From Acholeplasmataceae bacterium UBA6150 (GTDB lineage Bacteria; Bacillota_I; Bacilli_A; Acholeplasmatales; UBA5453), in the NCBI GenBank assembly GCA_002423145.1, contig DIUU01000013.1:1-64000 (forward strand): a stretch of DNA of 64,000 nt. Direction: 5' to 3'. Below, piece after piece: positions 1 through 8,902 of the stretch (positions are counted from its first letter, which is position 1; every line of letters begins with the position of its first letter). A program made the translations under genes and the position numbers. A model generated the notes under the pieces. That model saw only the letters and a list, made by a program, of their open reading frames with translations, had not been told where the DNA came from and did no database searches.

Positions 1-19
1 CTCCTAGCCTTAGTATACG

Positions 20-46
20 AAACAGCTGATTAGCTGTTTTTATTTT
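20..46 (+). terminator. Rho-independent terminator (plus strand)
   Basis: A 7-bp stem (AACAGCT / AGCTGTT, loop GATT) is followed on the plus strand by a run of T broken by one A. It faces a gene that would enter from the left edge of the window. Read on the minus strand it follows the rnpB 3' end but has no T tract there, so it is less likely to serve rnpB. Confidence 0.55.
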
Positions 47-47
47 T

Positions 48-388
48 GTCAACTTGCATAAGCCATGTTCTGTTCTCTTTCGAGTGTAATCATTTATCTC
101 TATTGTATAGCTCAAAGCTACATTCATTTATGCGCTTCAAGTGCCCCTACCAAAATTTGGGTTACTAGCTTGTGGGGTTTACCGCGTTTCATTTAATCGT
201 TTCCGACTAACTCGTTTCTGTGGCACGTTTTGGTGTTTTGCATGGTTTCCTTTAGCAAAACTAACCGCCATGACATTTTCATGTCCCCTAAGTTATGGTT
301 TCCTTAGGCACAAACACTACAGTCATCGCAGACTGTGCTAGCATGGACTTTCCTAACCAGTTGCCTGGCTCGATTACCTTCAATTGAC
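48..388 (-). ncRNA. rnpB: RNase P RNA, bacterial type B
   Basis: This is the catalytic RNA of RNase P, which matures tRNA 5' ends. On the minus strand the conserved core GGAAAGTCCATGCTAGC lies near the 5' end and AGAACATGGCTTATG near the 3' end, as in Firmicutes type-B RNase P RNA. The ends were set by the P1 helix: GUCAAUU at 388-382 pairs with AGUUGAC at 54-48. About 341 nt fits the family. A consensus promoter lies just upstream. Open reading frames across this stretch are fortuitous. Confidence 0.93.
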
Positions 389-395
389 GAGGTAT

Positions 396-424
396 ATTCT
401 ATAGTATATTATTATAAATGTCAA
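396..424 (-). promoter_or_regulatory. Sigma-A type promoter of rnpB
   Basis: On the minus strand a perfect -35 (TTGACA, 424-419) is followed by a 17-bp spacer and a -10 TAGAAT (401-396). It sits 7-8 bases before the inferred RNase P RNA 5' end. The -35 box overlaps the TGA stop of the upstream Smr gene, so rnpB has its own strong promoter directly at the end of that gene. Confidence 0.8.
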
Positions 425-756
425 GGTTTAATGAATACATATGTGATACCATCATTCCCTTTTTTATAATCCGAATCATTCAAGATGAGTGGTTTATACT
501 TTTGAATGAGATCTGCATAACCCATGAATGAAACCAAAGCTTCCCCTGGGATAAAATCCCGGATTTGGTTTTGATCCTTGAGCACTTCTAAAATCTCATG
601 AACCATGGTTTTGATCTTACCACCCACACCAGATGAACCATATCCATGGATGATCTTAATGACTTTTTCAGTTTTATACGATCGTAGACTATTTAAAAGT
701 CGTGTTTTTGCGATTTCTACCGTTGGTTTATCTGATTTGATATCAATTGTTATCAT
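421..756 (-). CDS. Small Smr-domain protein
   Basis: A 111-aa protein of one Smr (small MutS-related) domain. The diagnostic stretch KIIHGYGSSGVGGKIK at about residues 33-48 matches the HGxGxG nucleic-acid-binding/nicking loop. Free-standing Smr proteins act in RNA or DNA turnover, and this one has none of the MutS2 ATPase parts. A full MutS2 with its own Smr tail is encoded at 6.5-8.8 kb, so this is a separate gene. AGGGGG lies before the ATG. It follows pnp behind a terminator, and its TGA stop overlaps the rnpB -35 box. Substrate is unknown. Confidence 0.75.
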   Translation of the reverse strand: MITIDIKSDKPTVEIAKTRLLNSLRSYKTEKVIKIIHGYGSSGVGGKIKTMVHEILEVLKDQNQIRDFIPGEALVSFMGYADLIQKYKPLILNDSDYKKGNDGITYVFIKP

Positions 757-775
757 CGTGTACCCCCTAAAAATG

Positions 776-798
776 AAAAAGATGCCGAAGCATCTTTT
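776..798 (-). terminator. Terminator after pnp
   Basis: On the minus strand the stem AAAGATGC / GCATCTTT with a UUCG tetraloop is followed by T residues, directly after the pnp stop codon. It separates pnp from the Smr gene. Confidence 0.85.
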
Positions 799-803
799 AA
801 ATG

Positions 804-2933
804 TTATTCTAAAGCGTCTTTTCTCGATAAGTCGATACGGCCTTTGTCATCGATGCCGATGCATTTAACTAAGATGACATCACCTACAGAAACGATACTT
901 TCGACTTTTTCAACGCGTTCTTTCGCTAATTTAGAAATATGTACGAGTCCTTCAGTACCTTTCCAAATTTCGACGAAGCAACCAAATTTTTCAATTCTAA
1001 CTACAGTACCTTCATAAATCTTACCGATTTCAGCTTCTTTTGTTAGATTTTCAATCATTGCTTTGGCTTTTCTAATCCATTGCATATCAGAATGCATTAA
1101 GAATACACGACCATCTTGTTCAATGTCGATTTTAACTTGATTACATTCTTCAATGATTTGAGTAATAATCTTACCACCTGCGCCAATCACGTCACGAATC
1201 TTATCTGCTTTGATCTTCATCATAACCACTTTTGGTGCCCATTCAGATAATTCTTCTCTAACAGTAGGAATGGTTTGTAACATGTGATTTAAGATTTCAA
1301 TACGGCCTTCCTTGGCTTGTGTTAGAGCTTCTCTTAAGATTGCTTCAGTGAGGCCATCGATCTTGATATCCATTTGGAGGGCTGTAATACCGTCTTTTGT
1401 TCCGGCAACTTTAAAGTCCATATCGCCAAAGTGATCTTCCAACCCTTGAATGTCGGAAAGTATAGCATAGTCATCACCTTTTTTGATGAGACCCATAGCA
1501 ATACCAGCGACAGGGGCCTTTAACGGAACACCGGCAGCCATAAGACTCATGACACCCGCACAAATCGAAGCTTGTGAGGTGGAGCCATTGGATTCTAATA
1601 TTTCAGATACCACACGAATAGTATATGGGAATTCTTCTTCGTTCGGTAATACTTGTAAAATGGCTCTTTCACCAAGTGCACCATGACCGATTTCACGACG
1701 GCCAGGACCAGAATAACGACCTGTTTCACCGACGGAGAATTGTGGGAAATTATAATGCAACATAAAGCGTTTAGTATCTTCAGCCGATAGTCCATCGATG
1801 ATTTGGTTTTCACCCAATGAACCTAAGGTAGTAATAGATAATGCTTGTGTTTGACCTCTGGTAAATAATGCTGAACCATGGACGCGTGGCAATACATCGA
1901 CACGGCTAGATAATGGTCTAATTTCATTCACTTTACGACCATCAGGTCTAACTTTATCCACGGTGATTAAGCGTCTAATTTCATCTACTTCGATATTTTC
2001 GAGGGTTTGTTTTACAGACTTCATATATAAATCTTTAGCTTCGACATCCAATACTTTAATGCCTTGGATTTCTTTAAAGAATATAGTTTGATCAAATTTT
2101 TCAATGGTTTCTTCAATGATGAGGTCGAGTGCATGCTGTCTTTCGAGTTTACCTTTGACAGAAACGGCTTCAATCATACGGGATTCTGCGAACGCTTTGA
2201 CTTCAGCTTCAATCACAGGATTGACGACAAATACATCAAATGCAGATTTTGGTTTACCAAGTTCAGCTTGAATTTGTTCTTGGAATTCAACGATTTTTCT
2301 GATTTCAGCATGTCCAAACATCAATGCTTTTAACATATCTTCTTCAGAAACTTGTTTCGCGCCAGCTTCAACCATGTTGATAGCTTCTTTTGTTCCAGCG
2401 ACAGTTAAATCGATGTCGCTTTGTTCCATTTGTGCGACGGTAGGGTTGATGATTAGTTGACCATTCACACGGCCAACGATGACACCAGCGACACCCATCT
2501 TGAATGGGATATTTGATAACATCAATACGAGTGACGAACCGATGAGGGCTGTCATTTCAGGTGTGGCGTCATGGTCAGATGACATAACGGTATTGATGAT
2601 TTGTACTTCATTTCTATACCCATCTGGGAATAGTGGTCTGATTGGTCTATCAATCAAACGTGAAGTCAATGTTTCATGTTCGGAAGGTCGGCCTTCTCTT
2701 CTTAAAAATCCACCAGGAATTTTCCCTGCTGCATAAAGTTTTTCTTGGTATAACACTGTTAGCGGGAAGAAATCTTGAGTTGAAGCACTATCTTTCGCTA
2801 CAGTTACCGATAATACGGCTGAATCTCCATAATAAAGCATGGCTGCTGCATTGGCTTGTTTTGCTAATTCGCCGATTTCGACTCTTAGCGTACGGCCCCC
2901 AATGACCGTTTCATAAATGCGTTTTTCGCTCAT
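804..2933 (-). CDS. pnp: Polyribonucleotide nucleotidyltransferase (PNPase)
   Basis: A phosphorolytic 3'-5' exoribonuclease that degrades mRNA, releasing nucleoside diphosphates. The 709-aa protein has the full layout: first RNase PH domain (about 5-225), helical linker, second RNase PH domain (about 310-540, with RPDGR and [15 protein letters not shown] segments), KH domain with the GAGG loop (about 561) and a C-terminal S1 domain (about 620-690). Length is normal. AAGGAG lies about 10 bases before the ATG. It lies downstream of rpsO, a conserved Firmicutes order, with a terminator between them and a TATAAT element at 2991-2996 that may give it its own promoter. Confidence 0.97.
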   Translation of the reverse strand: MSEKRIYETVIGGRTLRVEIGELAKQANAAAMLYYGDSAVLSVTVAKDSASTQDFFPLTVLYQEKLYAAGKIPGGFLRREGRPSEHETLTSRLIDRPIRPLFPDGYRNEVQIINTVMSSDHDATPEMTALIGSSLVLMLSNIPFKMGVAGVIVGRVNGQLIINPTVAQMEQSDIDLTVAGTKEAINMVEAGAKQVSEEDMLKALMFGHAEIRKIVEFQEQIQAELGKPKSAFDVFVVNPVIEAEVKAFAESRMIEAVSVKGKLERQHALDLIIEETIEKFDQTIFFKEIQGIKVLDVEAKDLYMKSVKQTLENIEVDEIRRLITVDKVRPDGRKVNEIRPLSSRVDVLPRVHGSALFTRGQTQALSITTLGSLGENQIIDGLSAEDTKRFMLHYNFPQFSVGETGRYSGPGRREIGHGALGERAILQVLPNEEEFPYTIRVVSEILESNGSTSQASICAGVMSLMAAGVPLKAPVAGIAMGLIKKGDDYAILSDIQGLEDHFGDMDFKVAGTKDGITALQMDIKIDGLTEAILREALTQAKEGRIEILNHMLQTIPTVREELSEWAPKVVMMKIKADKIRDVIGAGGKIITQIIEECNQVKIDIEQDGRVFLMHSDMQWIRKAKAMIENLTKEAEIGKIYEGTVVRIEKFGCFVEIWKGTEGLVHISKLAKERVEKVESIVSVGDVILVKCIGIDDKGRIDLSRKDALE

Positions 2934-3020
2934 AATATAAAAATCTCCTTCATTTTATATTTCTACTGTTTATATATGTATGCCTTAATCATTATACACT
3001 AAATTCGATTCATTTACTAG

Positions 3021-3046
3021 AAAAAAAAGACTGCTTTCGCAATCTT
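3021..3046 (-). terminator. Terminator after rpsO
   Basis: Immediately after the rpsO TAA, the minus strand forms AAGATTGC-GAAA-GCAGTCTT followed by at least six T. It should end or attenuate the rpsO transcript before pnp. Confidence 0.85.
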
Positions 3047-3316
3047 TTAGCCGCGTAGATTAAGTTTTTTAATCAAAGCTGTGTAAGCATCCAAGTCAGA
3101 CTTCTTTAGGTAAGATAATAATCTCTTACGTAAACCAATCTTTTGGAATAAGCCGCGTTTCGAGTGGAAATCATGTGTATGAACAGCTAAGTGTTCGTTC
3201 AACTGATTGATTTCTTCGGTTAGAACTGCGATTTGAACTTGTGCAGATCCCGTGTCTTTATCATTGATTTGGAAATCTTTGATAATTGCTTGCTTCTTTT
3301 CTTTTAAAATTGCCAT
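3047..3316 (-). CDS. rpsO: 30S ribosomal protein S15
   Basis: A primary-binding protein of the small subunit platform that contacts 16S rRNA helices 20-22. At 89 aa it has the family length and shows the conserved HxxDxHSKRGL segment (HTHDFHSKRGL, about residues 46-56). The ATG is preceded by GAAAGG. The gene lies in the truB-ribF-x-rpsO-pnp arrangement common in Firmicutes. Its leader can fold so that the ribosome-binding site is paired, which fits S15 autoregulation but is not shown here. Confidence 0.96.
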   Translation of the reverse strand: MAILKEKKQAIIKDFQINDKDTGSAQVQIAVLTEEINQLNEHLAVHTHDFHSKRGLFQKIGLRKRLLSYLKKSDLDAYTALIKKLNLRG

Positions 3317-3376
3317 GTTTATATACCTTTCTCGTTAAACTAAAGACCAGGAGGCACCCATAATCCTTGTTTACGC
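3317..3376 (-). promoter_or_regulatory. Structured rpsO leader (possible S15 autoregulatory element)
   Basis: The roughly 60-nt untranslated leader has short complementary blocks. AGGA can pair with TCCT around a GGGTGCC loop, and the following CTTT can pair with AAAG of the GAAAGG ribosome-binding site. Such competing pairings are what S15 leaders in other bacteria use for translational feedback. The fold is a hand reading and was not computed. Confidence 0.4.
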
Positions 3377-3383
3377 CATAACC

Positions 3384-3411
3384 ATTTTAACACAAATTGA
3401 ACAAATTGCAA
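3384..3411 (-). promoter_or_regulatory. Promoter of rpsO
   Basis: On the minus strand -35 TTGCAA (3411-3406) and -10 TAAAAT (3389-3384) are 16 bp apart, just upstream of the rpsO leader. The -35 lies close to the stop of the upstream c-di-AMP-binding protein gene. Confidence 0.6.
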
Positions 3412-3414
3412 GAC

Positions 3415-3738
3415 TTAAATCTTAATAAATTGTTCAACATTTAAGACAAACACAGTAGCGCCACCAACTTTGACTTCTACTGGTAAACTGGAGAACATGC
3501 CAAATTCACTGATGATCGAATTTGGAACCAATTTTGCACGGGTTTTACTATGTTCTTCAATGATTTCTAAGATACGTGGTACTTTCTCATCGTTGGTACC
3601 AATCAAAAAGGTTGTATTCCCTGTAAGCAGGAATCCACCGGTAGTTGCGAGTTTTGTTACAAAATAATTTTCCTTAACTAAACCTTTGGAAACTTTGTTT
3701 GCGTCGTCATTTGAGATAATCGCTAAGACTAACTTCAT
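3415..3738 (-). CDS. darA: Cyclic-di-AMP receptor, PII-like (DarA/PstA family)
   Basis: The 107-aa protein matches the DarA/PstA family (DUF970), trimeric PII-like proteins that bind cyclic di-AMP between subunits. Visible family features are the N-terminal KLVLAIISNDDAN, then LATTGGFLLTGNTTFLIG (about 31-48), and the C-terminal GGATVFVL strand. The ATG at 3738 is preferred over an upstream GTG because AAGGTGGTG then sits as its ribosome-binding site. Downstream targets are unknown in most species. It lies between ribF and rpsO, an unusual insertion in an otherwise conserved gene order. Confidence 0.85.
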   Translation of the reverse strand: MKLVLAIISNDDANKVSKGLVKENYFVTKLATTGGFLLTGNTTFLIGTNDEKVPRILEIIEEHSKTRAKLVPNSIISEFGMFSSLPVEVKVGGATVFVLNVEQFIKI

Positions 3739-3788
3739 AATATACACCACCTTAATTGTATTTTAACATACGGTTAAACACTTATCAA

Positions 3789-4682
3789 TCATTTGGATGA
3801 AAGTCGTTTAACATCTTCAATATCTTTTTGAAGTTGTGCCATTAAAGCCTCTTTTGACTTGAATTGTTGTTCTTGTCGTAAATAGAGTTTAAAGAATATT
3901 TCCAGTTTTTTCCCATAAATCATTTCATTAAAGTCTAAAATGTAAACTTCAACGCGTTTTTTTACACTGTAATTTATGGTTGGATTATACCCAATGTTGA
4001 GCGCACCTGGGTATTGATGGCCAGCGTATAAAACATCCACATAATAAACACCATTTGGGGGTAAAACATAAGTTTCTATATCCAAATTAGCGGTTGGCAT
4101 ACCTAAAGTTCGACCTACTTTGTCCCCATGAATAACTGTACCTTCGATACTATAGGGTCTACCCAATAGCATTTCAGCTCTAGCAAGTTCACCAGAATAT
4201 AATAAGTCCTTAATATACGTTGTCGATATGCGTGTATCTTGGTGTGTAATGTCGTCAAAGATTATGACCTCAAAATGATTTTTTAGATCTTCAATGTGAC
4301 CTGAGGCATGTGATCCAAATCGGAAGTCAATCCCAAGAACAAGTCGTTTAACTTTTAAAACTTTAAGTTGTTGAATGAATGCCTCTTTAGAAGTGGACGC
4401 CATTTGCATGTCAAAATTCGCAATAAACAAATGTTCCACACCCATGGATTCAATTAAATTGATTTTTTTGGTATTGCTCATCAAAATGACGTGATCTTTC
4501 ATACCCCGTAAAACTTTCATCGGATGGGGATAAAAAGTTAAAACGGCACTTTCGGTATCCGAATAACGCGTTTTTTTAATCAATGCTTGATGACCTAGAT
4601 GAAGACCATCAAAATTGCCAATGGTCATGGTTAATGGGCGGTTATTTTTAAAAGCATGGAAATCATTGATTTGTAAATCCAT
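3789..4682 (-). CDS. ribF: Bifunctional riboflavin kinase / FMN adenylyltransferase
   Basis: Makes FMN from riboflavin and then FAD. The N-terminal nucleotidyltransferase domain carries GNFDGLHLGH (HxGH-type signature, about residue 21). The C-terminal riboflavin kinase domain (about 175-297) shows GRTLGMPTANL and GVYYVDV segments. Two ATGs are possible: 4688, which overlaps the truB stop as ATGA, and 4682. The AGGAGA at the truB end is well spaced only for 4682, so that is used. Translational coupling with truB is likely. Confidence 0.94.
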   Translation of the reverse strand: MDLQINDFHAFKNNRPLTMTIGNFDGLHLGHQALIKKTRYSDTESAVLTFYPHPMKVLRGMKDHVILMSNTKKINLIESMGVEHLFIANFDMQMASTSKEAFIQQLKVLKVKRLVLGIDFRFGSHASGHIEDLKNHFEVIIFDDITHQDTRISTTYIKDLLYSGELARAEMLLGRPYSIEGTVIHGDKVGRTLGMPTANLDIETYVLPPNGVYYVDVLYAGHQYPGALNIGYNPTINYSVKKRVEVYILDFNEMIYGKKLEIFFKLYLRQEQQFKSKEALMAQLQKDIEDVKRLSSK

Positions 4683-4684
4683 GG

Positions 4685-5545
4685 TCATTCTCCTAACTGA
4701 ATCAGCGGTTTATAGTTTTTACCATCTTTTTTAAATATCGCAATCGGCTTATTGTCTTTGGAATAGGCAGTAAAAGGCCCTTCTAGGCACGTTTGTCTTT
4801 CATCCAAACGTACACCATTTCGAATCAAGGGGACTAAATAATCATCCACCACCAATTTGTCCAACGATCTTGCATAATCATCTAAACTAAAGTTGGGTGA
4901 AGTAAATTCATCAATCTCACCGAGTTTATAAGCAGTAGCCAATGAATAATGTCCAGATTGGGTTCTTCTCAAAGCACTCAAATGACTTGGAATACCCATC
5001 GATACACCGAAATCATGGGCGATTGAACGAATATAGGTACCTTTAGATACCTCAATATCAAATTGGAAAGTATGATTATTCAAATTGGATGTTCGTTCAA
5101 AACTGTGAATATTCATTGGACGTTCATCGATTTCAACGGATTTGTCTTCTCGAGCATATTGATATAGTTTTTTGCCTTGAATTTTGATCGCCGAATAAAT
5201 CGGAGGTACTTGTGAAATACGACCTAAAAATTGTTTTATAGTCTCATCAATTTTTGATTCAGATAAATCAAATTCGGAAAGGGTTTCTACAATCTTTCCA
5301 GTTTTATCAAATGTGTCGGTCGAAAAGCCGAATGTAATCGAACCTTGATATGTTTTTGTTTCAGCCATAAGCAAATCAGAAAGCTTAGTTGTTTTTCCGA
5401 CTAAAACAACCAATAGACCTGTCGCCATGGGATCTAGTGTCCCGGCATGGCCAACTTCCTTTGTTTTTAATTGAGATCTTAATTTACGTATGACATCGAA
5501 TGACGTCATACCTGCGGGTTTATCGATTAAGAAGATACCATCCAT
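4685..5545 (-). CDS. truB: tRNA pseudouridine-55 synthase
   Basis: Forms pseudouridine 55 in the tRNA T-loop. The catalytic-Asp motif GHAGTLDPMATG lies near residue 33 (counting from 5545), with the family KxxQVPPIYSAIK-like segment and the SKGTYIRSIAHDFG motif further on. An upstream in-frame ATG at 5563 overlaps a TATAAT box, so the ATG at 5545 (MDGIFLIDKP) is taken as the start. It is the first gene of a truB-ribF unit, divergent from a GNAT gene. The stop is TGA. Confidence 0.94.
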   Translation of the reverse strand: MDGIFLIDKPAGMTSFDVIRKLRSQLKTKEVGHAGTLDPMATGLLVVLVGKTTKLSDLLMAETKTYQGSITFGFSTDTFDKTGKIVETLSEFDLSESKIDETIKQFLGRISQVPPIYSAIKIQGKKLYQYAREDKSVEIDERPMNIHSFERTSNLNNHTFQFDIEVSKGTYIRSIAHDFGVSMGIPSHLSALRRTQSGHYSLATAYKLGEIDEFTSPNFSLDDYARSLDKLVVDDYLVPLIRNGVRLDERQTCLEGPFTAYSKDNKPIAIFKKDGKNYKPLIQLGE

Positions 5546-5631
5546 GTTATCACCACTTAACATTATACAATAAAAATGAAAAACCGATGAAAAAAAGTCA
5601 TTTTAAAGTATAATAAATTTGAGGTGTTTTT

Positions 5632-6084
5632 ATGCAAATCTATCAAAAGACATTTTCTGAATTGTCGACAATTGAACTTTATCAAATATTGAAATTAAGG
5701 AGTGCAGTTTTTGTTGTTGAACAAACGGCTATATATCAAGATATCGATGATATTGACTATGAATCCACCCATTTTTTCATTAAAGAACAGGATGAAATCG
5801 TATCGTATGTTCGAAGTATTCCTTATGGAGTCAAGTTTGAGGATGCCGCTTCGATTGGTCGTGTCGTTTCCTACCCACAGGTACGTTATAAAGGTTATTC
5901 TAAGGCATTAATTAAGCAAGCCATCCATTACCTATTCAAGACAGAAAGTCTGATTAGAATTGAGGGACAAAGCTATTTACGATATTTTTATGAAAACTTT
6001 GGTTTTAAAGTGATTTCGGATATTTATTTAGTAGACGGGATTGATCATTACAAAATGGAATTAAAAAAAGATGCTAGTGCTTAG
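5632..6084 (+). CDS. GNAT acetyltransferase, ElaA-like
   Basis: A 150-aa single-domain GCN5-related N-acetyltransferase. The N-terminal LRSAVFVVEQ followed by YQDIDDIDYESTHF is the hallmark of the ElaA subgroup, and IGRVVSYPQVRYKGYSKALI forms the acetyl-CoA pyrophosphate loop, although the loop (RYKGYS) departs from the usual RxxGxG/A. The substrate is not known. A TATAAT at about 5607 and GAGGTG before the ATG support expression. It is a single-gene unit ending in a terminator. Confidence 0.82.
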   Translation: MQIYQKTFSELSTIELYQILKLRSAVFVVEQTAIYQDIDDIDYESTHFFIKEQDEIVSYVRSIPYGVKFEDAASIGRVVSYPQVRYKGYSKALIKQAIHYLFKTESLIRIEGQSYLRYFYENFGFKVISDIYLVDGIDHYKMELKKDASA

Positions 6085-6104
6085 CACAAACATCTCATTC
6101 TAAT

Positions 6105-6130
6105 AACACGATATACGGTCGTGTTTTTTA
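6105..6130 (+). terminator. Terminator of the ElaA-like gene
   Basis: Stem AACACGA / TCGTGTT with a 7-nt loop, then a T run on the plus strand. It overlaps the trxA stop region and also lies between the convergent genes. Confidence 0.8.
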
Positions 6131-6445
6131 TTTGTTATTGGTTTGAATCCATTTTAAGACAGCATCTTTTGGGGCGAATCCACTTTGTCTAGATACTTCT
6201 AAACCATCTTTAAATAAAATTAAAGTTGGAACACTGGTGATACCATAGGTTTCTTTTGCGAGAGGTCTAAATTGATCAATATCAACTTTGACAAAAGGGA
6301 TTTGTGGTTGTTCTTCTGATAATGCTTCAAGTTGTGGCATCAACATCTTGCATGGTCCACACCAAGTAGCGAAAAAATCGACCAAGACAAGACCTTGTCT
6401 ACCAATCACTTTTTCGAATTCACTGCCGTCGTACGTAATAAGCAT
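6128..6445 (-). CDS. trxA: Thioredoxin
   Basis: A small disulfide reductase that reduces cytoplasmic protein disulfides. The 105-aa protein has the active site WCGPC at residues 28-32 and the cis-Pro turn in GITSVPTLILFKDG (about 68-81). There is no signal peptide. GGAGG precedes the ATG. It lies downstream of mutS2 in the same direction with a 78-bp gap and no clear terminator between, so co-transcription is possible. Confidence 0.96.
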   Translation of the reverse strand: MLITYDGSEFEKVIGRQGLVLVDFFATWCGPCKMLMPQLEALSEEQPQIPFVKVDIDQFRPLAKETYGITSVPTLILFKDGLEVSRQSGFAPKDAVLKWIQTNNK

Positions 6446-6523
6446 ATAATATCCTCCAATTTTCTATCTTTACTTAAGATTATTATAAAGTATGTAACCG
6501 GTTATTTCAAGTCTAAAGCAACC

Positions 6524-8839
6524 TTACTTCAAAGTAATGATGGTAACGCCATTCAAACCTTCACCCTCGCCACCATAGCGGTAACTTGAAACGTAAGGTG
6601 AACTTTTGATAATATCATAAACCGCTTTACGAACAGCACCAGTCCCGAAACCATGAATAATTCTAACTGAACGCATGTGATTTAGGACCGCTGTATCTAG
6701 AAACTTTTCAAGTTCTTCTTTGACATCTTCAAATCGATAACCCCTTAAATCGAGTTCCATCTTTACATCACTGGTCACCGATTTTGATTCTGTGACCTTG
6801 GCACGAACCGTTCGAGGACGCACTGTGGGCTCTTCAATGGGTTTTAAGTCTTTATCATCAAATAATAATTCGAAGACACCAAATTTGACTTTAAATTGGT
6901 TTTTTACCTTTTGAGTGATGATCCCATTTTGATCGTAGGACTTAATGAACACATGGTCACCAACCTGGAGATTTTTAACGAGTTGTTTAGGAACTCCTTC
7001 AAAATCGAGTTGTTTAAATTCATACTTGATTTGCGCGATTTCATGATCTTTTAATTCTTTCATCGATAATATCTCGATAAGTTCTTGAGCTTTTTCCAAA
7101 TTGGCCTTCATTTGTTTATCCGCTTGGGCTTTTGTTTTAGCAAGGATTGCGTCTTTTTCGGATTCTAAGGTGTTTATCTTGGATTCATAGTCTTTTCTTA
7201 ATGTTTGAATGCGTAATAATTCTTTTGAGAGTTCAGATTCCTTCTGCTTTACAATCAAGGATTCATCTTCAAAAGCTCGAATGGATTTGGTTAAATCGTT
7301 TTCCTTCTTGTTTGAATAGCCTTGTGCCAGGTTGATAACTGCATCACTCAAACCAAGTTTTTTCGCTATATAAAGGGCATTCGATGAACCACTGATACCG
7401 TAATTGATCCGATACAGGGGTTTTAAAGTATCTATATCGAATGCGACACTTGCATTAGCGATGTGTGGGTGAGTATAGGCATATACTTTAAGTTCTGAAT
7501 AATGTGTGGTGACAATCATACGTAAATTGAATGGTTCTAAAAAATCTAAGATACCCATGGCTAAAGCACTACCTTCTTGTGGGTCAGTGCCACTGCCCAG
7601 TTCGTCGAGTAATACCAAGATATCATCACTTGCAATATCAACAATGTGTTTAATTTTTCGCATGTGGGATGAAAACGTTGATAATGATTGAAGAATCGAT
7701 TGTTCATCGCCAATATCGGCATAAACGCCTTTAAACAGGGATAATTCGCCTTCGGATTTCATGGGCACTAAAATCCCTGTGGATGCCATTAAAGTGAGTA
7801 AACCTGTGGTTTTGAGCGCTACAGTTTTACCCCCTGTATTCGGCCCGGAAATTAAAATGGTGCGTTTGATTTCATTCAGTTCAAGTGAAATCGGAACCAC
7901 GATTTTAGGATCAATTAAGGGATGTCTAGCTTCTATCAATCGAATTAATCCACGCTCGTTCATATTCACTTCATAACCATCGATTTCAAGTGCATACTTC
8001 GCTTTACTTTGTAAAAGGTCTAGCATCAGTAATGCATCCAAATTGCCTTTTAAATAATCGATATCGATTTTAAGCTCTTTGGAAATTTCTTCTAAAATCT
8101 TTAGTATTTCTTGTTGTTCTGCAAATATCAAGCGTTCTAATTCTACGGTTTTTTCAATCGTCTCAATGGGTTCTATAAAAGCGGTCGTCCCTGAAGAAGA
8201 TTCGTCGTGAATAATGCCTTTAAAGCTATTTTTATATTCTGCTTTAACGGGTAAACAGTATCGATTATTACGCATCACAATGACGTGTTCATTGAGCTGA
8301 GTTGCGCGTTTTTGTAAAAGACTGTTGAGAATTTCACGACGTTGTTGATCTAGCCTTCTTTGTTGCTTACGTAAGGTGTTCAAAACCTCTGAGGCAGTAT
8401 CTAAAATGATACCATCATGGTCCATCTTTGAATCGATGATGGAAATCAGATAATCGGTTGGAAATAACCGTTCGTAAATGGATTTGATGTCATCGAAATT
8501 CATCTTATTACGTTGAATATCTTTAAACATATTGAGAATGTCTCTGGTCATCACCATAAATAATCGAATACTCAAAACATCTTTAATGGATAAAGTTTGG
8601 CCGATTTGAATGGCATTGAATAAGTCATCGATATCATAATTTTCAATAAATGGAAAAGACCCCATTCTTGAAATCAAATCCAGGGTTGTTTTTGTTTTTT
8701 GTAGTTCATTCTTTACGATCTCAAGATCATTCAAGGGCATCAAGTTTTGAACATTCATTTTGGTTGTTTCGCACATTGAATATTTCGAAATTCGCGTCAA
8801 CACGACATCAAATTCAAGTGCCTTCGTAGCGTAACTCAT
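6524..8839 (-). CDS. mutS2: MutS2 (endonuclease / ribosome-rescue ATPase)
   Basis: A 771-aa MutS2 protein. The Walker A motif GPNTGGKT (about 330) and Walker B LLDELGSGTDP (about 407-417) form the ABC-type ATPase. A long coiled-coil region spans about 510-620. The C-terminal Smr domain (about 695-771) has LDLRG and HGFGTGAVR. The mismatch-recognition domain of true MutS is absent. MutS2 has been linked to suppression of recombination and to collided-ribosome rescue in B. subtilis. AGAGGTGA precedes the ATG. It is divergent from rnhC. Confidence 0.95.
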   Translation of the reverse strand: MSYATKALEFDVVLTRISKYSMCETTKMNVQNLMPLNDLEIVKNELQKTKTTLDLISRMGSFPFIENYDIDDLFNAIQIGQTLSIKDVLSIRLFMVMTRDILNMFKDIQRNKMNFDDIKSIYERLFPTDYLISIIDSKMDHDGIILDTASEVLNTLRKQQRRLDQQRREILNSLLQKRATQLNEHVIVMRNNRYCLPVKAEYKNSFKGIIHDESSSGTTAFIEPIETIEKTVELERLIFAEQQEILKILEEISKELKIDIDYLKGNLDALLMLDLLQSKAKYALEIDGYEVNMNERGLIRLIEARHPLIDPKIVVPISLELNEIKRTILISGPNTGGKTVALKTTGLLTLMASTGILVPMKSEGELSLFKGVYADIGDEQSILQSLSTFSSHMRKIKHIVDIASDDILVLLDELGSGTDPQEGSALAMGILDFLEPFNLRMIVTTHYSELKVYAYTHPHIANASVAFDIDTLKPLYRINYGISGSSNALYIAKKLGLSDAVINLAQGYSNKKENDLTKSIRAFEDESLIVKQKESELSKELLRIQTLRKDYESKINTLESEKDAILAKTKAQADKQMKANLEKAQELIEILSMKELKDHEIAQIKYEFKQLDFEGVPKQLVKNLQVGDHVFIKSYDQNGIITQKVKNQFKVKFGVFELLFDDKDLKPIEEPTVRPRTVRAKVTESKSVTSDVKMELDLRGYRFEDVKEELEKFLDTAVLNHMRSVRIIHGFGTGAVRKAVYDIIKSSPYVSSYRYGGEGEGLNGVTIITLK

Positions 8840-8849
8840 AGTATCACCT

Positions 8850-8879
8850 CTTACATTTTATCAAATTTTATGGTATAAT
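8850..8879 (+). promoter_or_regulatory. Promoter of rnhC
   Basis: TATAAT at 8874-8879 with a weak -35 CTTACA 18 bp upstream, followed by TAGGAG before the rnhC ATG. Confidence 0.5.
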
Positions 8880-8902
8880 CATATACAGTTAGGAGAAAAC
8901 AT

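Noticed and set aside
141..341. 66-aa plus-strand open frame
   Set aside because: It lies wholly within the RNase P RNA gene on the other strand and has no coding support.
421..756. Smr gene as a broken piece of mutS2
   Set aside because: The frame is intact with its own start and ribosome-binding site, and a full-length mutS2 with its own Smr domain is present at 6.5-8.8 kb.
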